Source: Frigoribacterium sp. SL97
Lineage (GTDB): Bacteria > Actinomycetota > Actinomycetes > Actinomycetales > Microbacteriaceae
Length of the DNA stretch: 64,000 nt
Reading direction: 5' to 3'
Assembly: GCF_026625765.1 (NCBI RefSeq)
Contig: NZ_CP113062.1
Coordinates: 1,240,001 to 1,304,000 of the forward strand
Part shown: positions 47,801 to 55,888 of the stretch, in pieces
Position numbering within the stretch: the stretch's first letter is position 1
Layout: each line of letters opens with the position of its first letter
The notes under the pieces: model-generated
The model's database searches: none
Told to the model about the DNA's origin: nothing
What the model saw: only the letters and a program-made list of their open reading frames with translations
Program-made: the position numbers and the translations under genes

Positions 47801-48079
47801 GCCCTCGCCGACGGTGCCGTCGAGGCCGTGCCCGAGGGCACACCTCCCGGCGGGGCGAAGCTCGTGATCGTGTCGTCGGGCGTCCGGGGCAAGCTCTACC
47901 GGGAGCCCGCCCAGGGGGCGTTCGACGACGACCGACTCGCGGCCTTCCGTGCCCGGGTCGTCGACGCGGCCGAGCACATGGCGGGCCGGGTGTTCGTGGC
48001 CCGCCTCGACGACCACTGCGAAGGGCGGCACGGCGGATCGTGCCGCATCCACGTGGTGGGCGAGGTGAGCGGCTCGTGA
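44882..48079 (+). CDS. adnA: AdnA-like subunit of a helicase-nuclease (UvrD-like + PD-(D/E)XK)
   Basis: The 1065-residue product is the first subunit of an AdnAB-type DNA end-processing machine used in double-strand break repair. It has a UvrD-like motor with Walker A GAPGSGKT (residues 41-48) and a C-terminal RecB-family nuclease with VIVDLKTGRSAP (Asp948, Lys950). The Walker B motif is VLVDDAQEATE instead of DExQ, so the motor is probably weakened; mycobacterial AdnA is likewise the minor motor. FEECPLHWF and a terminal DHCEGRHGGSC carry cysteines that could be part of a metal site. The ATG has TAGCGT ending six bases before it. The stop overlaps adnB (GTGA). Confidence 0.87.
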   Translation: MASTVSPPLSSPARASVSPVLDDSQRAVLDLADGRSAAVLGAPGSGKTRTLVEFVVDRVEGRGWGPAAVMVLAPTRSTATTLRDVIASRLTVPTPGPLARTVSSLAFDVVGHAARLVGLPAPTLLTGGDQDSIVRFLLEGHEVDGTGPSWPEGLGPTVRRLRGFRTELREVLMRSTEHRIGSEGLRRAAERADRPEWAAVADFRDEYLSVLDAARGQHLDSADLVDYAVAALDRGETSPVVEGLRVVLVDDAQEATESTLALLRALTRRGVAVVAFGDPDLSTSAFRGGTPDVLGRLGPRLGLSDVETLYLSTAHRHQPPLRDLVQRVTSRIGTAGAGRQHAAVAAPAIEPSEAGGAADPVAVPIVTVRADSPSHEVASVARLLREHHLVRRVPWSRMMVVVRSGGQVAGVARGLQLAEVPTRTSVAGRAVRDEHAARHLLLAAAVAVGRDELTVELATELLLGPLAGFDALSLRRLRLALRADELGTGGVRSADDLLVEALEGAGRFVTIDSRFAARAGRFSTSLDAARRAAATGASIEEVLWGLWERSGLAAEWSAQSDGRGIVAAEADRHLDGVVALFTAAKRFVERTPEAPAGAFLDSLLGAEVPEDTLSPQATAETVLVCSPSNAVGIEVDVVVAARLQDGVWPNLRVRGGLLAPDELVDLAERGLLRGGPMDDHDHDDEPAAPSDARATVLSDELRMFALTVSRATRQVVLSCTSNDDEGPSPFFRLLPDGCPEAPAGHPLSLRGLVGHLRHVLVSAPHGPRADDAVEALARLAGEGVAGASPDDWYGLLDPSTVEPLIDLEAPEAHVPVSPSQLGSFEECPLHWFVDRFGGSPPNAAMGLGTVLHDVMEHAEGTDVDSLWQSVEGRWPELEFESAWIAEAEKRRARDMTESLSSYLRDFEASGGSLLGAESTFSLDIGPARLRGSIDRVERTREGAAVIVDLKTGRSAPTSPQAVAEHPQLGSYQVALADGAVEAVPEGTPPGGAKLVIVSSGVRGKLYREPAQGAFDDDRLAAFRARVVDAAEHMAGRVFVARLDDHCEGRHGGSCRIHVVGEVSGS

Positions 48080-51000
48080 CGGCCGGAGGCCGCGCCGCCG
48101 ACGGGGGTGGCGCCGCGGGCACGCGTGACGGGGTGGACGGTCGTGGCGTCGACGGCACGACGCGCGCCTCCTCGTCCCGGCTCGGAGCAGCCGAGATCTC
48201 CGAGGCGCTCGGGCTTCCCACGCCGACCCCCGAGCAGCAAGCCGTCATCGAGGCCCCTCTCGAACCCGCCCTGGTCGTCGCGGGCGCCGGCAGCGGCAAG
48301 ACCGAGACCATGGCCAACCGCGTGGTGTGGCTGCTGGCCAACCGTCTCGTCGGCGTCTCGCAGGTGCTCGGCCTGACGTTCACCCGCAAGGCCGCCGGCG
48401 AACTCGGTGAGCGGATCGAGCGGCGCATCGGCCAGCTCGCCGCCGTCGGACTGCTCGGCGACGAGGCCGATCCCTTCGACGTGCCCACCGTCTCGACCTA
48501 CAACGCGTTCGCCAACGCGATCTTCCGCGACAACGCCCTGCGGGTCGGTCGAGAGAGCGAGTCGCAGGTGCTCGGCGATGCGTCCGCCTGGCAGCTGGCA
48601 CGCTCACTCGTCGTGGGCAGCCACGACGAGCGCCTCGCCGGGCTCGGTCGAAGCGTCGACGGCATCACCGAGGCCGTCCTCCGCCTGAGCCACGCCCTCA
48701 GCGAGAACGTCACCGGGCCCGAGCCCGTGGCACACCTGGCCGACCGGTTCCTCGACCTCGCGAGTCTTCCGTCGACCAAGGGCAGCGCCTACAAGTCGGT
48801 CGTCGACGCCGTCGGCGCGGTGTCGGCGCTCCCGCCGCTGCTCGACCTAGCCGTGGCCTTCGCCGACGAGAAGGCCCGTCGGGGCCTCGTCGAGTACTCC
48901 GACCAGGTGGCCCTGGCCCTCGAGGTGTGCGACACGGCGCCGAACGTCGTGGCCGAGTTGCGCGACCGCTACCGCGTCGTGTTGCTCGACGAGTACCAGG
49001 ACACCAGCGTCGTGCAGACCACCTTGTTGTCCCGCCTCTTCGAGGGCACCGGGGTGATGGCGGTCGGGGACCCCCACCAGTCCATCTACGGGTTCCGGGG
49101 TGCCAGCGCCGCGAACCTCGGACGGTTCCCGGTGGACTTCGGAGCCCGGCCCGATGCGGTGTTCAGCCTCTCGACCAGCTGGCGCAACGCGTCACGAGTG
49201 CTCGACGCCGCGAACACCGTCGTGGCCGAACTCGCGCGGTCCTCCGGGGCGGTCGTGGGCGAGCTGCGAGCCCGGCCGGGTGCGCCCGAGGGGCGCGTCG
49301 AACTGCTCTTCGACCAGACGCTGCCGGGCGAGGCCGACCAGGTCGCGGCCTGGCTGCAGAGCGAGCTGGCCGTGCCCACGATCGTCGACGGCGAGCCCGC
49401 CCGCCGAACGGCGGCGTTGCTCTTCCGATCGAAGAAGACCATGCCCGTCTTCGTCGAGGCCCTCGCCGCTCGCGGCGTCAGGTACCACGTGCTCGGCGTC
49501 GGTGGTCTCCTGCAGCGGCCCGAGGTCGTCGACCTCGTGTCCTGCCTCCGGGTGCTGCACGACCCGTCGGCCGGTTCCGAGGCGATCCGTCTGATGGCCG
49601 GTGCCCGATGGCGGATCGGCGTTCGAGACATCGCCCGGCTGCGCGACGTCGCCTCGTGGCTCTTCTCGCACGACCACGCCCAACAGCGCCTCGACGACGA
49701 GGTCGCCGCCGGGTTCCGGGCGTCGGTCGCCGCGGGTGAGCACGGGTCGATCGTCGACGCCCTCGACTTCGTGGCCACGGCGCCCGTCACGCATCGGCAG
49801 CTCTCCGAGTTCAGTGACGAGGGGCTCGTCCGCCTGAGGCGGCTGGGCTCGCAGCTCGCCTTCCTCCGCGCCCGCACCGGTCTCGATCTCGTCGACCTGG
49901 TCACGCTTGTCGAGCACGAGATGCTGCTCGACGTCGAGGTGGCGGCGGCTACCGGCGCGCCGTCGGGGGGCGCGTGGCTGCAAGCCTTCGAAGACGAACT
50001 GGCGGGGTACGTCGCGACCGACGAGAACGCCGGCCTCGGGGGCTTCCTGTCGTGGCTGGCAGCAGCCGAGCGGCGGGACGACATGGGTCCGCGGTCCGAG
50101 CAGGCCGAGCGGGGCACCGTCCAGCTCCTGACCATCCACGGCTCCAAGGGGCTCGAGTGGGACGTCGTCGCGGTGCCACGACTCGTCGAGGGCGAGTTGC
50201 CCGGCACCTCCCGCGAAGGCGTGGGGTGGCTCGGTTTCGGCGAACTGCCGTACGAGTTCCGCGGCGATGCCGCCGAGCTGCCCGTGCTCGGCTGGCGGGG
50301 CGTGGCCGACCAGAAGGAGTTCGACCAAGCGCTGAAGGCGTTCAAGGACGAGTTGATCGTCCGGCACCAGGCCGAGGAGCGGCGTCTGGCCTACGTCGCA
50401 CTCACCCGGGCCCGTGACGCCCTGCTCGTGAGCGGCTCCTTCTGGACGAGTGCCGTCCGCCCCCGCCCTGCCAGCCGGTTCGTCGTCGAATTGGCCGAGC
50501 GTGGGCTCGTACCGACCGGAGACCTCCCCGAACGACCCGACGACGACGAGAACCCCCTGGCCGCCGCGTCCCGAGAGCTCAGCTGGCCGCTCGACCCCTT
50601 GGGGCAACGCCGCGCGGTGGTCGAGGACGCCGCTGCACGGGTCACCACGGCCGTCGACCGGCGCTCACGAGACGAGCCCGCCGACACGCAGCAGCCAGGC
50701 ACCGCGTCGAGATGGTCGTCCGACATCGACCTGCTGCTGCTCGAGCGCGACGCCGCGCGAGCGGGCGCCGGGGCGGTCCCCCTTCCCCAGCGCATCCCGG
50801 CCTCGAGGTTCAAGGACTACGTCGACGACCCCGCCGCGGTCGCCGCCGCGCTCCGTCGTCCCCTGCCCGAACGGCCCTACCGGGCGACCCGCCTCGGCAC
50901 GCTGTTCCACGAGTGGGTCGAAGAGCGCTTCCGGCCGACGGGTCGTGCCGAGACCCTCGACGCCTGGGGTGACGAGAGCGATCTCGACGACGAGCGGGTC

Positions 51001-51429
51001 GGCTCACCCGGGTCGGGGCCGATCGATCCCGACGACGCGAGGCGGTTCGAGCAGCTGGTGACGACCTTCGAGCGCTCGGCCTGGGCATCTCTCGAACCGA
51101 CGGACGTCGAGCTCGAGATCCACCTCCCCTTCGGCAGTCGCACCGTCATCTGCAAGATCGATGCCGTCTTCGAACGCGACGGCCGGTTCGAGGTCGTCGA
51201 CTGGAAGACGGGCAAGGCACCCACCGACGACGCCGACCTCGAGCTCAAGCAGCTCCAGCTGGCGCTCTACCGCGAGGCCTACGCGCGATTCAGGGGTGTC
51301 CCGGCGGACACGATCGACGCGGTCTTCTACTTCGTCGCCGACGACGTGGTGCTGCGGCCCCGGCACGTGGCCGACCGCGACGAGCTCGTCGAACTCTGGC
51401 AGCGGGTCGAGGCGTCGACTCAGACGTGA
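48076..51429 (+). CDS. adnB: AdnB-like subunit of a helicase-nuclease (UvrD-like + PD-(D/E)XK)
   Basis: The 1117-residue product is the active motor subunit, with GAGSGKTE (Lys75), LTFTRKAAGELGERI, VVLLDEYQDTSVVQ (DEYQ at 305-308), VGDPHQSIYGFRGAS, TIHGSKGLEWDVV and VALTRARDALLVSG. The C-terminal RecB-like nuclease has ATRLGTLFHEWVEERF and VVDWKTGKAP (Asp1042, Lys1044). An extra 40 residues at the N-terminus are low complexity and include a dispersed 10-mer copy (48163-48172, encoding RASS). GTG start overlapping adnA. Its end overlaps the convergent phosphotransferase-like gene by ten bases. Confidence 0.9.
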   Translation: MTAGGRAADGGGAAGTRDGVDGRGVDGTTRASSSRLGAAEISEALGLPTPTPEQQAVIEAPLEPALVVAGAGSGKTETMANRVVWLLANRLVGVSQVLGLTFTRKAAGELGERIERRIGQLAAVGLLGDEADPFDVPTVSTYNAFANAIFRDNALRVGRESESQVLGDASAWQLARSLVVGSHDERLAGLGRSVDGITEAVLRLSHALSENVTGPEPVAHLADRFLDLASLPSTKGSAYKSVVDAVGAVSALPPLLDLAVAFADEKARRGLVEYSDQVALALEVCDTAPNVVAELRDRYRVVLLDEYQDTSVVQTTLLSRLFEGTGVMAVGDPHQSIYGFRGASAANLGRFPVDFGARPDAVFSLSTSWRNASRVLDAANTVVAELARSSGAVVGELRARPGAPEGRVELLFDQTLPGEADQVAAWLQSELAVPTIVDGEPARRTAALLFRSKKTMPVFVEALAARGVRYHVLGVGGLLQRPEVVDLVSCLRVLHDPSAGSEAIRLMAGARWRIGVRDIARLRDVASWLFSHDHAQQRLDDEVAAGFRASVAAGEHGSIVDALDFVATAPVTHRQLSEFSDEGLVRLRRLGSQLAFLRARTGLDLVDLVTLVEHEMLLDVEVAAATGAPSGGAWLQAFEDELAGYVATDENAGLGGFLSWLAAAERRDDMGPRSEQAERGTVQLLTIHGSKGLEWDVVAVPRLVEGELPGTSREGVGWLGFGELPYEFRGDAAELPVLGWRGVADQKEFDQALKAFKDELIVRHQAEERRLAYVALTRARDALLVSGSFWTSAVRPRPASRFVVELAERGLVPTGDLPERPDDDENPLAAASRELSWPLDPLGQRRAVVEDAAARVTTAVDRRSRDEPADTQQPGTASRWSSDIDLLLLERDAARAGAGAVPLPQRIPASRFKDYVDDPAAVAAALRRPLPERPYRATRLGTLFHEWVEERFRPTGRAETLDAWGDESDLDDERVGSPGSGPIDPDDARRFEQLVTTFERSAWASLEPTDVELEIHLPFGSRTVICKIDAVFERDGRFEVVDWKTGKAPTDDADLELKQLQLALYREAYARFRGVPADTIDAVFYFVADDVVLRPRHVADRDELVELWQRVEASTQT

Positions 51430-52421
51430 CGGCGCTCGGTGGCCTCGAGCAGGTCCTCGACGCCGTCCACGTCCAAGGCCGCGGTCGAGCCCGAGCCGAT
51501 GCCGGCCCGTCGGTCACCGGGCAAGGAGTCGACCAGCTTCGTCATCATCTCGACGGCGTCGTCGACCACCGACGTGTTCTTGGTGCCGGTGCCGTGCAGC
51601 AGCCACTTCGCCAGGTCGAGTTCGCGGTAGAGGGTCGCCCGGTGCCGCAGCTGGTGGTCGCTCGTGCCGCGAGCGGTGTTGTAGGCGTCGAACGCCGTGT
51701 CGACCGCCGTCGGGCTCGGGGCACCCAGCAACCAGGCGAGGTCACGGGCGGGGTCACCGACCTGGAGGTCGTGCCAGCCGAGCACACCGCTGACCGTGTC
51801 GCCGAGGACGAGCACCGAACCGGCGTCGAGGGAGCCGTTGACGACCGTGGGCTGGAACTGCCACAGCACCGAGTCCTGGATCGCGGCTTCCCATCGCTCG
51901 AGCAGCGCGGCCGGCAGGAGGCGGGTCGAGGCCGCACGATCGACCAAGGCCGCCGACGAGCGCATGGCCTCGAACGGGGTGTGACTGATCAGCCCGGCGT
52001 CGGTCACGAAGCTCGTCGGCAGCGAGTGGATCGCCGCCACGGCACGGCCGAGTGCCGTCGGGAGGTCGCTGGTGGCGGTCAGTCGCGAGATCGACAGGTG
52101 CTCGCCGGGGACGACGTCGTAGACGATGCCGCGTGTGCGGCCGATCGGGGCCTGACCCCGGTAGGCCGGCACGTCGAACGAGAGCCGCCCTCGGACGCCT
52201 GCGCTCAGGGCACGGAGGGCGACGAGATCGGCCGACTGCTCGGCCTCGGCCCGTTGCGAGCGAGGGACGCGGACGATGCAGTGCTCTCCGCCACGGCCGT
52301 CGACGAGTGCGGAGTCGAAGTCGCCGCCCGTCTCGCTGCCGTGGCGTGACGCACGCGTGACGTCCAGGTCCGCGACGGCGGCCGTGGCCAGCGCGGCTAG
52401 AGTGAGATGAGATCTGGCCAT
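51420..52421 (-). CDS. Phosphotransferase (APH)-fold protein with degenerate active site
   Basis: The 333-residue product follows the aminoglycoside/choline kinase fold: an N-terminal lobe with EHCIVRVPRSQ, RGIVYDVVPGEHLSISRL in the hinge region, and a C-lobe. The catalytic loop, normally HGDLHPGN, reads VNGSLDAGSVL (Asn195, Ser197), and the metal-binding IDW reads LGWHDLQVGDPARDLAWLL (Gly215), so the usual catalytic and metal aspartates are both replaced. It may be a pseudokinase. The ATG has TACCCT ending six bases before it. Convergent overlap with adnB (51420-51429). Confidence 0.75.
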   Translation of the reverse strand: MARSHLTLAALATAAVADLDVTRASRHGSETGGDFDSALVDGRGGEHCIVRVPRSQRAEAEQSADLVALRALSAGVRGRLSFDVPAYRGQAPIGRTRGIVYDVVPGEHLSISRLTATSDLPTALGRAVAAIHSLPTSFVTDAGLISHTPFEAMRSSAALVDRAASTRLLPAALLERWEAAIQDSVLWQFQPTVVNGSLDAGSVLVLGDTVSGVLGWHDLQVGDPARDLAWLLGAPSPTAVDTAFDAYNTARGTSDHQLRHRATLYRELDLAKWLLHGTGTKNTSVVDDAVEMMTKLVDSLPGDRRAGIGSGSTAALDVDGVEDLLEATERRHV

Positions 52422-52495
52422 GCCCTCAGGGTAGGCCGCCGCACGCGATGCCCTGCCGTGCGCCACGCTGTCAACTCGCGATGATTGGTCGTCCG

Positions 52496-53428
52496 ATGTC
52501 CTCGCCTCTCACGTCCCGGCTCCCGCTGTCCCGACACCAGGTCGACCGGGACTACCTCACCCGTGAGCGTGACGGAGTCGTCGACGAACTGCTCGCGTCG
52601 GAGGTGACCCGTGTGCTCCCGGTCTGGCGGGGGCGGACGTTGATGGCCTCCCCGGATTCCCTCGCGCTCCTGCCGGCTGCCGCGGTGCCGGCCGCCGACG
52701 ACTACGTCTACCTCGGTGTCTCGAAGGACCCCTCCGCCGTCGAGCCGGTGGGCACACCCGTCCTCGCGGCGCTGCTCGACGACGAGCGCGCGCGGTCGCT
52801 CTCGTCCGACGACTCCGCCTGGGGCAGCCCGCGGGTCTCGGGAACGGCGTTGAGTGCCCGGGACGCGGGCCTCGCCGTCGAGGCCGTCGCCGTGGCGAAC
52901 TGGCACGACTCGCACCGGTTCTCGCCGCGCACCGGCCGCCGCCTGGTCACCGACAAGGCGGGCTGGGTCCGTCGCGACCCGGATGACGGCCACGAGGTCT
53001 TCCCCCGGACCGATCCTGCGATCATCGTCGGCGTCACCGACGCGGACGACCGACTCCTGCTCGGCTCGAACGCCCTGTGGGAGCAGAACCGGTACTCGTT
53101 GCTCGCCGGCTTCGTCGAGCCCGGCGAGTCCCTCGAGCACGCGGTGCAGCGCGAGATCTTCGAGGAGTCCGGCATCAACGTCGTGTCGCCTCGATACGTC
53201 GGCTCGCAACCGTGGCCCTTCCCGGCGAGCCTCATGCTCGGCTTCCGGGCCGAGGTCGACGCCGACGACCCGGGGACGCTCACGCCTGACGGAGCCGAGA
53301 TCCTCGACCTGCGCTGGTTCAGTCGTGACGACCTGGTCGCCGGCCTGGGCGAGATCGTCCTGCCCGGACGGACGTCCATCGCCCGGGCGATCATCGAGGA
53401 CTGGTTCGGCGGCGAGATCGACCAGTGA
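52496..53428 (+). CDS. nudC: NAD(+) diphosphatase NudC (Nudix hydrolase)
   Basis: NudC cleaves NAD(H) to NMN(H) and AMP and, in several bacteria, removes NAD caps from RNA. The 310-residue product has an N-terminal domain, then the Nudix box GFVEPGESLEHAVQREIFEE (residues 205-224) continuing SGI, and the NudC-specific SQPWPFPASLMLGF. The zinc ribbon that normally carries four cysteines is present in outline (WHDSHRFSPRTGRRL from residue 136, then GWVRRDP and FPRTDPAII) but holds no cysteine. The ATG at 52496 is the best start although no clear ribosome site is seen. Its stop overlaps uvrD2 (GTGA). Confidence 0.88.
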   Translation: MSSPLTSRLPLSRHQVDRDYLTRERDGVVDELLASEVTRVLPVWRGRTLMASPDSLALLPAAAVPAADDYVYLGVSKDPSAVEPVGTPVLAALLDDERARSLSSDDSAWGSPRVSGTALSARDAGLAVEAVAVANWHDSHRFSPRTGRRLVTDKAGWVRRDPDDGHEVFPRTDPAIIVGVTDADDRLLLGSNALWEQNRYSLLAGFVEPGESLEHAVQREIFEESGINVVSPRYVGSQPWPFPASLMLGFRAEVDADDPGTLTPDGAEILDLRWFSRDDLVAGLGEIVLPGRTSIARAIIEDWFGGEIDQ

Positions 53429-55137
53429 CCGAGGCCGCCGACCTGATCGCGGGGCTCGACGAACAGCAGCGCCGTGCGGCGTCGAAACTGCTCGGCCCCG
53501 TGTGCCTCCTCGCGGGTGCCGGTACGGGCAAGACCCGTGCCATCACCCATCGCATCGCCTACGGGGTCGCCACCGGCGTGTACGCCCCGAAGCGCGTCAT
53601 GGCGCTCACATTCACCTCACGCGCGGCCGCCGAACTGCGCGGCCGTCTGCGTCACCTGGGCGCCGGGGGAGTCTCTGCACGGACCTTCCACGCCTCGGCC
53701 CTGTCCCAGCTGTCGTACTTCTGGCCGCAGACGATGGGTGGTCAGATGCCGCGCCTCCTCGACAGCAAGGCCAAGGCGCTCGCCCACGCCGCCGAGTCCC
53801 TGAGGCTCAAGATCGACACGGCGGCGCTGCGCGACCTCGCGGCCGAGATCGAGTGGCGGAAGGTCTCTCGGCTCACCCTCGAGGACTATGCCGAGGCGTT
53901 GCCGAGCAGGTCGTTGCCGCCGGCCATCAGCGTCGAGAAAGCCGTCGACCTGCACCGTGCCTACGAGGCCGTCAAGGACGAACGGCGACAGCTCGACTTC
54001 GAGGACGTCCTGCTCGCGACGGTCGGCATGCTCGAGCTCGAGCCGCGGGTGGCCCAACAGGTGCACGAGCAGTACCGCTTCTTCGTCGTCGACGAGTACC
54101 AGGACGTCTCGCCCCTCCAGCAGGACCTGCTCGACCTGTGGCTCGGCGGCCGGAACGACCTCTGCGTGGTCGGCGACGCCAGTCAGACCATCTACTCGTT
54201 CGCGGGTGCGTCCTCGGACTACCTGCTCGGGTTCGGTTCACGGTACGACGACGCCACGGTCGTCCGTCTCGAGCAGAACTACCGCTCGTCGCGGCAGATC
54301 GTCGACACGGCGAACCAACTCATGCGGGGCCGTCCGGGTGCCCTGCACCTCCACCCGGCCGTCGAGACGACGGGCCCGGTGCCGCCCGTGACCGAGTACG
54401 CCAGCGATTCGGCCGAGGCCAGGGGCATCGCCGAGACCATCGCCGACGAGATCCGGTCGGGCGTCGCGCCGGAGGAGATCGCGGTGCTGTACCGGGTCAA
54501 CGTCCAGGCGGCGGCGATCGAGCGTGCACTCGCCGACGTCGGCGTGTCGACCCGCATCCACGGCGCGACGCGCTTCTTCGAGCTCCGTGAGGTGAAAGAG
54601 GCCCTGATGATGATGAAGGGCGCGGCGGTGAGCATCGTGGGCGAGCCGCTCTTCAAGACCGTCAGCGACGTCCTCCGGTCGCTCGGCTGGACCCAGGACG
54701 CACCCGACCAGAGAGGCGCGATCCGCGACCGCTGGGAGTCCTTGAACACGATCATGGGCCTGGCCGAGGCATCACCCCCCGGGACGACCCTCCGCCAGTT
54801 CGTCGACGAGCTCTTCGCCCGCCAGGCCGGTCAGCACGAGCCGACCATGGCCGCGGTCACCCTGGCGACGTTGCACTCCGCGAAGGGCCTCGAATGGCGC
54901 AGCGTCTACCTGATCGGCCTCAGCGAGGGCCTCGTCCCGATCAGCTACGCGAAGGACGACGCGGCGATCGACGAGGAGCGCCGCCTCTTGTACGTCGGCG
55001 TCACGAGGGCGCGTGAGCGGCTCCGGTTGTCGTGGAGTCGCTCGGGGCAGGGGCGCGGCGGCGAACGGCGGGTGAGCCGGTTCGTGGAAGAGCTGCGCAC
55101 CCGCACTCCGGGTGCGGCGGCACGTCCGCGCGAGTGA
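53425..55137 (+). CDS. uvrD2: UvrD/PcrA-type DNA helicase (UvrD2-like, short)
   Basis: The 570-residue product is a superfamily 1 3'-5' DNA helicase with GAGTGKT (31-37), ALTFTSRAAAELRGR, ARTFHASAL, FVVDEYQDVSPLQ (Asp223 begins DEYQ), VGDASQTIYSFAGA, EQNYRSSRQI, TLHSAKGLEWRSVYL and GVTRARERL. Mycobacterial UvrD2 is about 700 residues and adds a C-terminal HRDC domain and a tetracysteine motif; both are missing here, the protein ending soon after the helicase core. The GTG overlaps the nudC stop. The last 137 bases are antisense to the ThiF-like gene. Confidence 0.87.
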   Translation: MTEAADLIAGLDEQQRRAASKLLGPVCLLAGAGTGKTRAITHRIAYGVATGVYAPKRVMALTFTSRAAAELRGRLRHLGAGGVSARTFHASALSQLSYFWPQTMGGQMPRLLDSKAKALAHAAESLRLKIDTAALRDLAAEIEWRKVSRLTLEDYAEALPSRSLPPAISVEKAVDLHRAYEAVKDERRQLDFEDVLLATVGMLELEPRVAQQVHEQYRFFVVDEYQDVSPLQQDLLDLWLGGRNDLCVVGDASQTIYSFAGASSDYLLGFGSRYDDATVVRLEQNYRSSRQIVDTANQLMRGRPGALHLHPAVETTGPVPPVTEYASDSAEARGIAETIADEIRSGVAPEEIAVLYRVNVQAAAIERALADVGVSTRIHGATRFFELREVKEALMMMKGAAVSIVGEPLFKTVSDVLRSLGWTQDAPDQRGAIRDRWESLNTIMGLAEASPPGTTLRQFVDELFARQAGQHEPTMAAVTLATLHSAKGLEWRSVYLIGLSEGLVPISYAKDDAAIDEERRLLYVGVTRARERLRLSWSRSGQGRGGERRVSRFVEELRTRTPGAAARPRE

Positions 55138-55872
55138 CCAGCCCGTCGGCGATCGAGATCGACTCGACCTCGGAGTCCTCGGGGGCGCCGTCCGCGCCGG
55201 TCAGACGGGACCACAGCCGGCGGGCGGTTCTCGTGGCGACCTCGTGGACGGACAGCAGCGGAGGCGCGGTGAGGGGACGGGCGCTCAGCTGACCGGCGAT
55301 CGCGGGCCAGGCACGGTCGGCCTCGCCGGCGTGGAGGTCGAGACATCGGGCGCAGGCCGTCGAACCGGGCACCGTCACGGGGCCGATCCGCGCGTGACGA
55401 TCGCCCACGCGTACGACGAGGTGCGTCAGGTCGGACCTCACCCACTCTCGGACGACCCCGGGGTCGAGCACGTGCCCGCCGACCAGGACGCCCGTGGCGT
55501 GCCGCGGCGGAGCCAGGTCGGCGTCGGCCCGTCGGACGTCGGCACCGCAGGAGCCGAGGAGGCGCGCGACGGCATCGGCGACGGGGCCCGGCCCGCCGAC
55601 GACGACGGTCGGCGGGACGACCGACCGGGTGTCGCCGCCCAGCGCGGGTCGCAGGCGCTCGACGGAGGCTTCGACCGCGGCGCGATCCAGGCCGAGGTGG
55701 GCGACGAGGGTGGGCAGGCCCCCGCGCCGTGCCCCGAGGCGAGGGCCGCGACCACCCGCTCGTCGAGCCTGCTGACCGGACTCAGGACGAGCGTGGGGCG
55801 GTCGACGCCGACCTGGAGGGTCGACGGATCGCGCCAGACGACGGGGATGCGGGGATCGAGGACGAGGGGCAT
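55001..55872 (-). pseudogene. ThiF/cyclodehydratase-like protein, frameshifted at a C5 run
   Basis: Two leftward reading frames make one protein. The first (from the ATG at 55872) encodes VLDPRIPVVWRDPSTLQVGVD and RLDERVVAALASGHGAG; the second continues in another frame with PTLVAHLGLDRAAVEASVERL, a Rossmann-like VVVGGPGPVADAVARLLGSCGADVRRAD, the motif ACARCLDLH and a final HPECGC. The switch falls at five Cs on the + strand (55719-55723); a sixth C would restore one frame of about 290 codons. This resembles actinobacterial ThiF/TOMM-cyclodehydratase-like proteins that sit next to uvrD2; function unknown. It could be a real pseudogene, a phase-variable gene or a sequencing error. Confidence 0.72.
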
Positions 55873-55888
55873 CGTCCGATCATGTCGT

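Noticed and set aside
44897..48052. Open frame of 1051 codons antisense to adnA
   Set aside because: Same mirror-frame effect; no start signal, no domain, and adnA is fully supported by motifs.
51420..52421. Antibiotic-modifying phosphotransferase (resistance gene)
   Set aside because: The fold matches but both catalytic aspartates are missing, and the chromosomal repair-gene context does not suggest acquired resistance.
55001..55872. Possible RiPP (thiazole/oxazole peptide) biosynthesis cluster suggested by the cyclodehydratase-like gene
   Set aside because: No precursor peptide, YcaO, dehydrogenase or transporter is nearby; the neighbours are conserved housekeeping genes, so this is the stand-alone actinobacterial ThiF-like gene.
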